From an uncultured Clostridiaceae bacterium (GTDB lineage Bacteria; Bacillota; Clostridia; TANB77; CAG-508): a stretch of DNA of 41,353 bases. Shown here in pieces: positions 1-7,959 of this stretch (positions within the stretch are counted from its first letter, which is position 1; each line of letters starts with the position of its first letter). The notes below the pieces were generated by a model. It saw only the letters and a list, made by a program, of their open reading frames with translations, did no database searches and was not told the DNA's origin. Location of the stretch: contig CAKNOI010000010.1 in NCBI GenBank assembly GCA_930990125.1, positions 1 through 41,353 of the forward strand, read 5' to 3'. The translations under genes were made by a program, and so were the position numbers.

Positions 1-53
1 CCTATGACCTCCTGCTTGTAAGGCAGATGCTCTCCCAGCTGAGCTATGCGCCC
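1..53 (-). tRNA. tRNA-Val (anticodon UAC), cut by the window edge
   Basis: Read on the minus strand from base 53, the sequence gives a 7-base acceptor strand GGGCGCA, then TA, a D arm GCTC/GAGC with an AGCTGGGA loop, and an anticodon arm TCTGC-CTTACAA-GCAGG. The anticodon is TAC at bases 20 to 18, which reads valine codons, chiefly GUA. The variable region begins before the window ends; the T arm and the 3' acceptor strand are outside. A sigma-A promoter lies directly upstream, so this looks like the first gene of its transcript. The valS T-box in this window probably senses a tRNA of this kind. Confidence 0.93.
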
Positions 54-72
54 GTTTCCTTCGACGAAATTA

Positions 73-101
73 AGTATACTAAATTTTGGAGAAGATGTCA
101 A
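73..101 (-). promoter_or_regulatory. Sigma-A promoter of the tRNA-Val gene
   Basis: On the minus strand a consensus -35 TTGACA (bases 101 to 96) is followed by a 17-base spacer and a -10 TATACT (78 to 73). The -10 lies about 20 bases before the tRNA 5' end at base 53, which fits a stable-RNA promoter with a short 5' leader. Confidence 0.8.
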
Positions 102-156
102 TAGTTATTTTAAAAAAATTTATGTTTTTTGCTACTTTTTTCTTTTTTCAAATAGT

Positions 157-198
157 ACATCCTCTAAAAAGCTCGTGAAATAGCCTTTTAGAGGATGT
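157..198 (-). terminator. Hairpin after the S41 protease gene, probable terminator
   Basis: A perfect 13-bp inverted repeat, ACATCCTCTAAAA (157-169) against its complement (186-198), encloses a 16-base loop. It lies just after the protease stop codon and before the tRNA promoter, where a terminator is expected. The bases after the stem on the minus strand (ACTATTTG) are a poor U tract, so termination may be weak or need a factor. Confidence 0.5.
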
Positions 199-210
199 TT
201 CCCTTATTTC

Positions 211-1434
211 TTATTTTTGTAATTCTTCTATTGCCCTTTGTAATTGTGTATCCTTTTCTCTGTCTACAGACAATTTATTTTGTTCTTCTTCTGGAAGTTC
301 TACTTCTATGTCTGGGCTAATTCCTACTTCGTTGATTTTATTACGTTTTGGTGTATTATATTCATTAACCGTAATTTTAATTCCACTACCATCGGTAAAT
401 TGTTTTAATACCTGAATAACTCCTTTTCCATAGGTTTTTGTTCCAATAATAGTTGCTCTTTGATAATCCTTTAACGCCCCTGCTAAAATTTCAGAAGCAC
501 TTGCTGTATATTCATTGGTTAACACTACCACTCTAACATCTTCTCCTATTATTGGGTCTTTGGTGGATTTGGTAATTTCTTCTTTTCCATCTTTATCTAG
601 GGTAATAAGTATATCTTCTCCCTTTGGTAATAAATAATCTGCAATATCGGTTGCTTCTCCTACAATTCCACCTCCATTGTTACGAAGATCTATAATAAGA
701 GATTGCATTCCTTGTGCTACTAATTCTTCTATTTTTGTTTTAAACTCCTCTGCACATCCTTCGTCAAAAGTAGGAATTTTTACATAGCCAATATTTGTGT
801 TTTCTAACATTTCTGCTTCCACATGGTTTACTTTTACTTCTTCTCTTTTTACTTCTATTTCTATAGTTTCTCCGTCTCTTAAAATTTCTAATGTTACTGT
901 TGTGCCACTTTCTCCGGATTTTATTTTATTAGAAGCCTCATTCATCTGATCGCCTGTATAAGCTACACCATCTACTTTGGTAATAATATCACCTGGAAGT
1001 ATTCCCGCTGCTTCTGCTGGACCACCTTTGATTGGCGATAGTACCATAATAGAATTGGTTTCTGTATCTTTTACCATATAAATACCAATTCCGCTATAGT
1101 GTCCCAATGCTTCTTCGGTGTATTCTTCCATTTCTTCTTTTGGAAAATACTCTGTATAAGGGTCTCCTAATCCTTCTACATAGCCTTTAATAGCACCTTC
1201 TATTAAATCTTCTTCGTTTACTTCTCCTAAATAATACTTATCTATGATACTACGAATCGTACGAATAGAGCCCATTAGTTCAGAATTGCTATCGCTCCAA
1301 GCAGTAAGTTGTACTCCCGGATTATTTTGCAGGTAATTATAAACACAGATAGCTGTTACTAAACAAGTAACAAATATGGTAATAACCACCAACATAATGG
1401 TTTTATAAATTCTTTGTTTTTTTTCTGAATCCAT
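211..1434 (-). CDS. S41-family C-terminal processing protease (CtpA/CtpB type)
   Basis: 407 aa. One N-terminal membrane anchor (about 10-33) is followed by an N-terminal S41 region (about 53-105), a PDZ domain (about 115-195) and the tail-specific protease fold (about 205-390). The Ser/Lys dyad is visible: Ser312 in TASASE and Lys337 in YGKG, 25 residues apart. The protein should act outside the membrane, cutting substrates whose C termini bind the PDZ groove. A GGGAGG ribosome site precedes the ATG. It follows spoIIQ with a terminator hairpin between them, so it is probably transcribed separately. In Bacillus a related protease, CtpB, cuts SpoIVFA in the sigma-K checkpoint. The position beside spoIID-spoIIQ suggests, but does not prove, a sporulation role here. 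Confidence 0.92.
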   Translation of the reverse strand: MDSEKKQRIYKTIMLVVITIFVTCLVTAICVYNYLQNNPGVQLTAWSDSNSELMGSIRTIRSIIDKYYLGEVNEEDLIEGAIKGYVEGLGDPYTEYFPKEEMEEYTEEALGHYSGIGIYMVKDTETNSIMVLSPIKGGPAEAAGILPGDIITKVDGVAYTGDQMNEASNKIKSGESGTTVTLEILRDGETIEIEVKREEVKVNHVEAEMLENTNIGYVKIPTFDEGCAEEFKTKIEELVAQGMQSLIIDLRNNGGGIVGEATDIADYLLPKGEDILITLDKDGKEEITKSTKDPIIGEDVRVVVLTNEYTASASEILAGALKDYQRATIIGTKTYGKGVIQVLKQFTDGSGIKITVNEYNTPKRNKINEVGISPDIEVELPEEEQNKLSVDREKDTQLQRAIEELQK

Positions 1435-1532
1435 ATATTTCCTCCCTTAGCTTTTATTATGAATATATTTTTTTATCCTTTTTATTATACTACAATTTAA
1501 AATTATTACCATAGTTTTTAAAAATTTTATAC

Positions 1533-1563
1533 AAAAAAGAATCCAAAACGTGGATTCTTTTTT
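1533..1563 (-). terminator. Rho-independent terminator after spoIIQ
   Basis: The stem AAAAAAGAATCCA/TGGATTCTTTTTT has a 5-base loop and lies four bases past the spoIIQ stop. A and T tracts on both sides would let it work in either direction, but only minus-strand genes are nearby. Confidence 0.85.
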
Positions 1564-1566
1564 GTT

Positions 1567-2433
1567 CTATTGTAAATACATTGCAGGGTCTACATTTTCT
1601 CCATCTTTTAACATTTCAAAATGTAAATGGCTTTCTTCAGCCACTTCAAAGGTAGCAGTATTTCCAACTGTTCCTATTGTTTGCCCTTTTTCTACGGTTT
1701 CCCCTTCTGTTACAAATTCTGCTGTTAATAAATTAGAATATACTGTACTATAGCCATCTTCATGCTCTAAGATTACGGTCAACCCATATCTAGGATCATT
1801 TTTTATTGCTTTTACAGTACCTGCTTCTGAGGCTTTTACTACTGTTGTTTTTTCTGCTTTGATATCTACTCCTAAATGTACTACCCATTCTTGTAGGGTA
1901 TCAGAGTATACTAAACTATCTTTTGCAAAACTTTTAGAAATTTCCCCTTCTACTGGCATACCAAAAACCAATTCTTTTTTAGGTTCTTCTTTTGGCGGTT
2001 CCACTTGTTCTGGCTCTTCTTCCACATCGTTAGTATTTGTTTGTGCTACTACATTTTCCTCTTGGGTATTCGAAGTTGCACTTTCTGTGGTTTCATTTGC
2101 TACCATTTCTTGCTCTTCTATTGTATTTGTATTACTTACGGTGTTTTCCTGTATTGCATTTTGTGATTCTTCTACGGTTTTTCCTATACTACTAGTTACC
2201 TCTTCAAATTCTTCGGACACCTTATCTTCTTCGCTATTTGGCACCAATCCTGCTATTTTTTCACTGCTTAGTTTACTTTGTGCCGCTTCTTCGTTTAACT
2301 TTTTACCATACAATACAAAAGTAATCACAAAAGCAATTACAGCAATTCCTAAAATACTTCCAGATACATATAAAATGTTTTTAAAGGTAGCATCGCTCTT
2401 CCCATTTCCAAAATTTCTATTTCCTCGTCTCAT
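1567..2433 (-). CDS. spoIIQ: SpoIIQ-like membrane-anchored LytM/M23 domain protein
   Basis: 288 aa. I chose the ATG at 2433 because an AAGGAGG site precedes it by 6 bases; the frame continues 20 codons upstream without a better start. Layout: short basic N terminus, one membrane helix (about 18-42), a long Glu/Thr/Asn-rich linker (about 55-155), then an M23 (LytM) domain (about 158-285). The zinc motif HxxxD is present (His186, Asp190), as is HLH (His269, His271). The usual YxHL histidine is Asn234 (YSNL). SpoIIQ is the forespore half of the SpoIIQ-SpoIIIAH channel needed for engulfment. The assignment rests on this architecture plus the spoIID neighbour, an arrangement also found in Clostridioides difficile. 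A sigma-F-type promoter precedes it. A general M23 cell-wall peptidase is the alternative. Confidence 0.82.
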   Translation of the reverse strand: MRRGNRNFGNGKSDATFKNILYVSGSILGIAVIAFVITFVLYGKKLNEEAAQSKLSSEKIAGLVPNSEEDKVSEEFEEVTSSIGKTVEESQNAIQENTVSNTNTIEEQEMVANETTESATSNTQEENVVAQTNTNDVEEEPEQVEPPKEEPKKELVFGMPVEGEISKSFAKDSLVYSDTLQEWVVHLGVDIKAEKTTVVKASEAGTVKAIKNDPRYGLTVILEHEDGYSTVYSNLLTAEFVTEGETVEKGQTIGTVGNTATFEVAEESHLHFEMLKDGENVDPAMYLQ

Positions 2434-2462
2434 ATAGACCTCCTTCATTTTTTCTTTAGTTA

Positions 2463-2491
2463 CAGTATTTCCTCTTTTTGTAAAAATATAC
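2463..2491 (-). promoter_or_regulatory. Sigma-F-type promoter of spoIIQ
   Basis: On the minus strand GTATA (2491-2487) is followed by 14 bases and GGAAATACTG (2472-2463). These match the forespore sigma-F elements GYATA and GGnnAnAnTR, although the spacer is one or two bases shorter than the usual Bacillus value. The site lies 30 to 58 bases before the spoIIQ start and overlaps the end of spoIID. spoIIQ is a classic sigma-F target. Confidence 0.6.
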
Positions 2492-2494
2492 AAA

Positions 2495-3508
2495 TTACCA
2501 TGAAATAATTTCTACATTTTGATAAAAATGATGGATAATCTCTTCTGCGCTTTTTCCTTCTTTGGCAAGAGAATCCGCTCCTGTTTGACTCATTCCCACA
2601 CCATGTCCATAACCTTTTACCTGAAATGTAACAGAATCTTCTTGTATTAAAAACGTAAAATTAGCAGAGCGTAAACCAAACAGAGTCCTAGCTTCTACTC
2701 CTGACATTTCTATATTTCCAATTTTTACTGTTTTTACACGATTCCCATCTGTATACTCCAGTATTTTTATACACTCTGGTTCTTGCCAGTTAATCGTAAA
2801 ATCGCTATGGCTTTGTCTTATTTTTTCTTCTAGCTCTGTTTTACTTAAAGTGACTTCGGAGGCATATTGCGAATAATTTTCTTCCCCTGCGGTTTGCACT
2901 GCCTGTAAATATGGGTATCCTGTACCTCCCCACACATTGACAGGTGGCTCGGTTGTTCCCCCACTATTAGAATGAAAAAAAGCATTAATTGGTTTTCCTT
3001 CATACACAATTACCTTTCCTTTAGTAGCATTTACGGCACCTACAATCTTTTTCCAGTTTTCTTCTCTTTTGGCTTCTTCCCATTTTGCAAGCCTATCTTC
3101 TTTAGATATCCATGCTTGGCAACAAGTAGAATCATCGCAAATATCTGCCCCCTCATGCTTTCCTGCAGAATTACTAATGGTATAAATCGTATAGGTTCTA
3201 GCAACAATAGCTTGTGCTTTTAATGCTTCTACCTCAAAATCAACTGGCATTTCTGCAGAAACTACACCATATAAATAGGTATCTAACGGTATAGTTTCTA
3301 CCGTATTCGTTTTAGCGTGGTATAGCTTTATTTCACCATAAGAAGAATATGCATACGCCTCTTCCGAAATTTGATTTTCTAGCTCCATACTATTACTTTT
3401 TTCTACCTCTCCTGCCACAGCTTTTCCTTGAAATGGAATTGTAAAAAGAATAGGAATTGTAAAAGCTAACAGTACTAAAAGAAGAACTAACAAAATTAAT
3501 TTTTTCAT
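2495..3508 (-). CDS. spoIID: Stage II sporulation protein D, peptidoglycan lytic transglycosylase
   Basis: 337 aa. An N-terminal signal anchor (about 3-24) is followed by the SpoIID domain. The conserved block GVVSAEMP with EALKAQAIVARTYT contains Glu86, the expected catalytic acid. A cysteine cluster at 124-130 (ICDDSTCCQ) matches the metal-binding loop of the family. C-terminal blocks FFHSNSGG and KGYGHGVGMSQ are typical. SpoIID cuts glycan strands denuded by SpoIIP and drives membrane migration during engulfment. It starts 10 bases after sigF with an AAGGAGG site, so read-through from the spoIIA operon is likely. I found no convincing sigma-E promoter in the 90 bases before it. Confidence 0.95.
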   Translation of the reverse strand: MKKLILLVLLLVLLAFTIPILFTIPFQGKAVAGEVEKSNSMELENQISEEAYAYSSYGEIKLYHAKTNTVETIPLDTYLYGVVSAEMPVDFEVEALKAQAIVARTYTIYTISNSAGKHEGADICDDSTCCQAWISKEDRLAKWEEAKREENWKKIVGAVNATKGKVIVYEGKPINAFFHSNSGGTTEPPVNVWGGTGYPYLQAVQTAGEENYSQYASEVTLSKTELEEKIRQSHSDFTINWQEPECIKILEYTDGNRVKTVKIGNIEMSGVEARTLFGLRSANFTFLIQEDSVTFQVKGYGHGVGMSQTGADSLAKEGKSAEEIIHHFYQNVEIISW

Positions 3509-3517
3509 ACAACCTCC

Positions 3518-4241
3518 TTAACTTCCCATTTTTACTCTTACCTTATCTAATACTTTTCTTTCTAATCGGGAAACTTGCACTTGAGTTAACCCTAAAATTT
3601 TAGCCACTTGTGACTGTGTTTTTTCTCGGTAATAACGAAGCATAATAATTTCTTGTTCGTCTTTTTCTAATCCTTTAATTGCCTCTCTTAACGATATTTG
3701 ATTCACAATTTGTGCTTCCTCATCGTTTTTGCTAGACAATCTATCTAAAATACTAATACTTCCTTCACCATCCGAATAACTTTCTTCATAAATAGATTCT
3801 ACTGGTTTTAAGGAGTCTAAGGCAAGTGCAATTTCTTCTTTAGGTACTTTTAACAACTTAGCAATTTCTGCCAATCCAATTTCTTCTCCTGTTTTTCGCA
3901 TATGTTCTTTTTGTATTTCTAGAATTTTTATTCCTAACTCTTTTGTACTTCTACTTACTTTTACCATTCCATCATCACGTATATATCTTTTTATTTCTCC
4001 TAGTATATATGGTACTGCATATGTTGAAAGTTTTACTTCAAAATTAGTATCAAATCGTTTAATTGCCTTTACAAATCCCATTGCCCCAATTTGATATAGG
4101 TCTTCTAATTCATAACCGTCTTCCAGAAAATCTTTTGACAATACTCCAGATTAAGCCAACATTTTCTTGTAAGAGTTTTGTCATAACCTCTTCGCTTCCT
4201 TGTTTGGCCTGTTCAATCTCGGCTAGTTTCTCTTCACACAT
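3518..4241 (-). CDS. sigF: Forespore sigma factor SigF (SpoIIAC), reading frame broken by one extra base
   Basis: The gene starts at ATG 4241 behind an AAAGGG ribosome site. The first frame reads MCEEKLAEIEQAKQG and on to ENVGLIWSIVKRF, a normal SigF N terminus, then ends at TGA 4112-4110. The next frame starts exactly where SigF should continue (LEDGYELEDLYQIG) and runs to the stop at 3518. It carries region 2 (TYAVPYILGEIKRYIRDDG), region 3 and the region 4 helix-turn-helix (QSQVAKILGLTQVQVSRLE). Removing one T from the TTTT at 4130-4127 restores one 240-aa protein. SigF is the first forespore sigma, held by SpoIIAB and freed by SpoIIAA, both encoded just upstream. The family call is certain. 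Whether the break is an assembly error, a mutation or recoding is open. Confidence 0.9.
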
Positions 4242-4272
4242 ATGTATTTTCCCTTTCCTAGTATCCTATTGT

Positions 4273-4743
4273 TTATGCCTTAATGGCACAATCTTCTTCC
4301 TTTTGTGACACCTCCTGTTCTATTTTTTTCTTCATGGTAACTTTGGTACCTAATCCCACTACAGATTCTATTTTCATTTCATCCATAAAGCTTTCCATAA
4401 TCGTAAATCCCATACCAGACCTTTCTAAATTTGGTTTAGAGGTATACAAAGGTTGCTTGGCAAGTTCAATGTTTTCTATTCCTTTTCCTGTGTCTGAAAC
4501 CTCTATTACAACAGAATTACCTATTAATTTACAAACAATTTTTACCATACCTTCTTTTTCTTCATACCCATGAATAATAGCATTGGTTACTGCTTCAGAC
4601 ACTGCAGTTTTAATATCCGCTAGCTCTTCTATGGTAGGGTCTAGCTGTGATACAAAAGCAGCAACCGCAATACGGGCAAATGCTTCATTATTGGATTTAC
4701 TTAAAAATTCTAATTTCATTTCATTTTCATATCTATTTCTCAT
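4273..4743 (-). CDS. spoIIAB: Anti-sigma-F factor and serine kinase SpoIIAB
   Basis: 156 aa GHKL-fold kinase. The N box is visible in [14 protein letters not shown], the G1 box in DTGKGI and the G2 region in [13 protein letters not shown]. The start [13 protein letters not shown] adds five residues to the usual MKNEMHLEF-like start, and a GGGGG site lies 6 bases upstream. A charged tail after about residue 140 is slightly longer than in Bacillus. SpoIIAB binds sigma-F with ATP and phosphorylates SpoIIAA. It sits between spoIIAA (19 bases upstream) and sigF (31 bases downstream), the classic tricistronic order. Confidence 0.97.
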   Translation of the reverse strand: MRNRYENEMKLEFLSKSNNEAFARIAVAAFVSQLDPTIEELADIKTAVSEAVTNAIIHGYEEKEGMVKIVCKLIGNSVVIEVSDTGKGIENIELAKQPLYTSKPNLERSGMGFTIMESFMDEMKIESVVGLGTKVTMKKKIEQEVSQKEEDCAIKA

Positions 4744-4762
4744 TGTTTTCCCCCTAACGTTT

Positions 4763-5083
4763 TTATCCTATTTTTTCTTCTAAAATAGGGATTAGTCTTA
4801 AAATTCCACACATTTCAAAAATCTTTTTTACACTTTTACGCACATTAGTCATGCAAACACTAGCACCAAACATTTTCGCCAACTTGTACCTTCCAATAAC
4901 CATTCCTATTCCTGCACTATCCATGAAAGCAACACTACCAAAATCAAATACAACTTCTCTAGGCATACATCTTTCAATTTCATTATCCATCTTCCTCCTT
5001 AATTCTTCTGTGGTATGATGATCAATTTCTTCTGTAATTTCTAGTACCAATAACTTGTCCTCTTCATAAAACTTACTTTTCAA
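4763..5083 (-). CDS. spoIIAA: Anti-anti-sigma factor SpoIIAA
   Basis: 106 aa STAS-domain protein, first gene of the spoIIA operon. The phosphorylation motif is intact: [14 protein letters not shown] carries the serine that SpoIIAB phosphorylates and SpoIIE dephosphorylates. The start codon is TTG at 5083, and a run of five G residues about 11 bases upstream is the probable ribosome site. The length is near the family norm of 110 to 117. Once dephosphorylated in the forespore it binds SpoIIAB and frees sigma-F. Spo0A-box matches lie about 85 to 110 bases upstream. Confidence 0.96.
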   Translation of the reverse strand: MKSKFYEEDKLLVLEITEEIDHHTTEELRRKMDNEIERCMPREVVFDFGSVAFMDSAGIGMVIGRYKLAKMFGASVCMTNVRKSVKKIFEMCGILRLIPILEEKIG

Positions 5084-5117
5084 AATATTGTATTCCCCCT
5101 TTATTTTTGATACTCCT

Positions 5118-5192
5118 ATTATATAGCAATTGGAAATATTTTCCTATAGCAAAACATAGGAACTTTTGCCGAAATATGAGAAGTTTTCGACA
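5118..5192 (-). promoter_or_regulatory. spoIIA promoter region with two Spo0A-box matches
   Basis: Two exact matches to the Spo0A box TGNCGAA lie here in opposite orientation: TGTCGAA on the minus strand (5192-5186) and TGCCGAA on the plus strand (5167-5173). Nearer the gene, ATAGGAAAA (minus strand, near 5149-5141) resembles the sigma-H -35 element. A TATAAT sits at 5123-5118, but no clear sigma-H -10 (GAAT) is seen. Known spoIIA operons use sigma-H with Spo0A~P, so the layout fits. The exact core promoter is uncertain. Confidence 0.6.
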
Positions 5193-5229
5193 GCATTAGA
5201 CTTATTCTTGTTCTTGCGATTGAAGGCTT

Positions 5230-5262
5230 AAAAAAAGAGACGCTTGCAATCGTCTCTTTTTT
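5230..5262 (-). terminator. Terminator after valS
   Basis: The stem AAAAAAGAGACG/CGTCTCTTTTTT has an 8-base loop and lies 10 bases after the valS stop. A U-rich tail follows on the minus strand. It separates valS from the spoIIA regulatory region. Confidence 0.9.
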
Positions 5263-5272
5263 AATTCTTACT

Positions 5273-7933
5273 TTATTTTTCCATTTCTTTTATTCTTTCT
5301 TCTACTGCTTGAAGCATTTCTTGGTATTTTTGCTGTTTTGCTTTTTCGGCTTCTATTTTTTCCTTTGGTGCTTTACTCATAAATCCTGGGTTAGAAAGCA
5401 TTTTATCTACTCTTTCTACTTCTGCCACCAATTTTTTCTTTTCCTCTTGCAAACGTACTTTTTCTGCTTCTATATCTACCAATTCTTCAAATGGAATATA
5501 TGCTTCTATACCATCTGTTACAACAGATAAAGCATTTGCCTGAATTCCTGCTTTATTTTCTTGTACTTTAATACTGTCTGCAAATCCTAATTTTTGCAAA
5601 AACTCTTCAGAAGAACGAATAAGGTCTTCTTCTTTGGTAACAAAAATAAGTTCTGATTTTTTAGATGGATGTACATTTAAGTTGGTTCTTACATTTCGAA
5701 TTCCTATAATAATTTGCTTTAATTTTTCTATTTGCTTTTCTTCCTTTTCCCAAGCAAGTTTTGGGTTATATTCTGGAAAGCGAGATAGCATAATACTTTC
5801 TTCTACCCCATATAGTTTTTGATAAATTTCTTCTGTAATAAATGGCATAAATGGATGTAATAATTTTAGCACCGTACTTAGTACCTTATTTAGTGTATAT
5901 TGTGCAGCTTTTCTGGTAGGGCAATCCTTGTTATACAATCTTGTTTTTACCATCTCAATATACCAATCGCAAAATTCGTTCCAAATAAAGTCATAAATTT
6001 TTTGTAATGCTACACCTAGGTCAAAATTATTTAAGTTGTTACTTACTTCTTGTATGATGGTATTACATTTTGATACAATCCATTTATCTTCGTAAGTCAT
6101 CTGGCTAAGAATATCACTTTCTAATCCTTCGTTTTCTAAAAAGCTAGCATCTTCTAAATTCATTAATACAAACTTAGAAGCATTCCATAATTTATTAGCA
6201 AAGTTTGCTGCAGATTCTAGCTTTTCTGGCATATAACGAATATCATTTCCTGCAGAAATTCCTAAAATTAAAGAAAATCGTAAACTGTCTGTTCCATATT
6301 TTTCTATAATTTCTAGTGGGTCAATACCATTTCCTAAACTCTTGGACATTTTTCTACCTTGGCTATCACGTACAATACCATGAATAAATACATTCTGAAA
6401 TGGTGGTTTTCCCATATGTTCTATACCAGAAAAAATCATTCTTGCTACCCAGAAAAAGATAATATCATATCCTGTAACTAGAGTAGAGGTTGGGTAAAAG
6501 GTTTGTAAGTCTTCTGTATTTTCTGGCCATCCTAAGGTAGAAAATGGCCAAAGTGCACTACTAAACCAAGTATCTAATGTGTCTTCATCTTGATGAAGAT
6601 GTGTACTTCCACAAGAAGGGCATTTGTCTGGCATGGTTTCTGCTACCATTACCTCATCACAGTCATCACAATAATATGCTGGAATACGATGTCCCCACCA
6701 AAGCTGTCTAGAAATACACCAATCTCTAATGTTTTCCATCCAGTTAAAATATGTTTTGTCAAAACGTTCTGGAACAAAACGAACTTCTCCATTACGTACT
6801 GCATCAATAGCAGGTTTTGCCAAAGGCTCCATTTTTACAAACCATTGTGCAGAAATTTTTGGTTCTATGGTGTGGTGACAACGGTAGCATTTTCCTACAT
6901 TATGGGTATAATCCTCTATTTTTACAAGTGCACCTAATTCTTTTAGTTTTTCTACTATTTTTTCTCTTGCTTCTAGCATCGTAAGACCTTCGTATTCTGG
7001 AACTAAATCGTTCATTAACCAGTGCTCGTCAAATACTTCTATGATATCCAGATGATGTCTTAGTCCTGCTTCATAATCGTTTGGATCATGGGCTGGAGTT
7101 ATTTTTACGCAACCAGTACCAAAGTCTTTTTCTACAAACTCATCTGCAATAATAGGAATTTCTTTATTCATAATTGGTAAAATACATGTTTTTCCTATTA
7201 AATCTTGGTATCTTTCGTCCTCTGGATGAACAGCAACAGCAGTATCCCCTAACATAGTTTCTGGTCTTGTAGTAGCAACAATAACGTATCTATTTTCTTC
7301 CCCTTTTATTTGGTAACGAATATGCCATAAATGGGTTGGTTCTTCCTCATATTCTACTTCTGCATCCGAAATAGAAGTATTACAATTTGGACACCAGTTA
7401 ATCATCTTTTTGCCTTTATAAATAAGCCCTTTGTTATATAAATTAATAAATACCTTGGTAACAGCTTTTGTAAGTCCTTCATCCATGGTAAATCTTTCAC
7501 GTGACCAATCGCAAGAACATCCTAATTTTTTTAATTGACTGGTAATAGTAGAGCCATATTCTTTTTTCCATTCCCATGCTTTTTGCAAAAATCCGTCACG
7601 ACCAAGTTCTTCCTTGGTAACTCCTTCTTCTTTTAATTTAGCTACAATTTTTGCTTCTGTTGCAATAGCCGCATGGTCTGTTCCAGGAACCCATAAAGTA
7701 TTATATCCTTGCATTCTTTTAAAACGAATTAAAATATCCTGAATGGTTTCATCCAAGGCATGCCCCATATGAAGCTTTCCTGTAATGTTTGGAGGTGGCA
7801 TTACAATAGTATAACTTTCTTTGGTTTTATCCACGCTTGGTTTAAAATATCCCTTTTCCTCCCAATTTGCATAAATCCTGTCTTCAAAATTCTTTGGCTC
7901 AAATTTACTGTCTAAACTATGACTGTTTTCCAT
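5273..7933 (-). CDS. valS: Valyl-tRNA synthetase
   Basis: 886 aa, normal for a bacterial ValRS. The class I signature PPPNITGKLHMGH (46-58) and the KMSKS loop (about 527-531, in GRKMSKSLGNG) are intact. The CP1 editing domain includes TTRPETMLGDTAVAVHP. A knuckle with CYRCHH and CDDC/CPSC pairs could bind zinc. The C terminus ends in a coiled coil (about 820-886) that contacts tRNA. It charges tRNA-Val with valine and edits Thr. ATG 7933 follows AAAGGAG. The gene stands alone behind a T-box and is ended by a hairpin, so it responds to uncharged tRNA-Val. Confidence 0.98.
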   Translation of the reverse strand: MENSHSLDSKFEPKNFEDRIYANWEEKGYFKPSVDKTKESYTIVMPPPNITGKLHMGHALDETIQDILIRFKRMQGYNTLWVPGTDHAAIATEAKIVAKLKEEGVTKEELGRDGFLQKAWEWKKEYGSTITSQLKKLGCSCDWSRERFTMDEGLTKAVTKVFINLYNKGLIYKGKKMINWCPNCNTSISDAEVEYEEEPTHLWHIRYQIKGEENRYVIVATTRPETMLGDTAVAVHPEDERYQDLIGKTCILPIMNKEIPIIADEFVEKDFGTGCVKITPAHDPNDYEAGLRHHLDIIEVFDEHWLMNDLVPEYEGLTMLEAREKIVEKLKELGALVKIEDYTHNVGKCYRCHHTIEPKISAQWFVKMEPLAKPAIDAVRNGEVRFVPERFDKTYFNWMENIRDWCISRQLWWGHRIPAYYCDDCDEVMVAETMPDKCPSCGSTHLHQDEDTLDTWFSSALWPFSTLGWPENTEDLQTFYPTSTLVTGYDIIFFWVARMIFSGIEHMGKPPFQNVFIHGIVRDSQGRKMSKSLGNGIDPLEIIEKYGTDSLRFSLILGISAGNDIRYMPEKLESAANFANKLWNASKFVLMNLEDASFLENEGLESDILSQMTYEDKWIVSKCNTIIQEVSNNLNNFDLGVALQKIYDFIWNEFCDWYIEMVKTRLYNKDCPTRKAAQYTLNKVLSTVLKLLHPFMPFITEEIYQKLYGVEESIMLSRFPEYNPKLAWEKEEKQIEKLKQIIIGIRNVRTNLNVHPSKKSELIFVTKEEDLIRSSEEFLQKLGFADSIKVQENKAGIQANALSVVTDGIEAYIPFEELVDIEAEKVRLQEEKKKLVAEVERVDKMLSNPGFMSKAPKEKIEAEKAKQQKYQEMLQAVEERIKEMEK

Positions 7934-7959
7934 ACTAAATTTCTCCTTTCTATCAAAAG

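Noticed and set aside
1859-2437. 192-codon open frame on the plus strand opposite spoIIQ
   Set aside because: It is the antisense shadow of the Glu/Thr-rich linker of spoIIQ, has no ribosome site and shows no family resemblance. The same holds for all other long plus-strand frames here.
2434-2493. Longer spoIIQ start at 2493
   Set aside because: The extra 20 residues lie over the sigma-F promoter and have no ribosome site; ATG 2433 has AAGGAGG at ideal spacing.
3518-4141. sigF starting at the TTG at 4141
   Set aside because: That start would cut region 1.2/2.1, has no ribosome site, and the missing N terminus is found intact in the other frame directly upstream.
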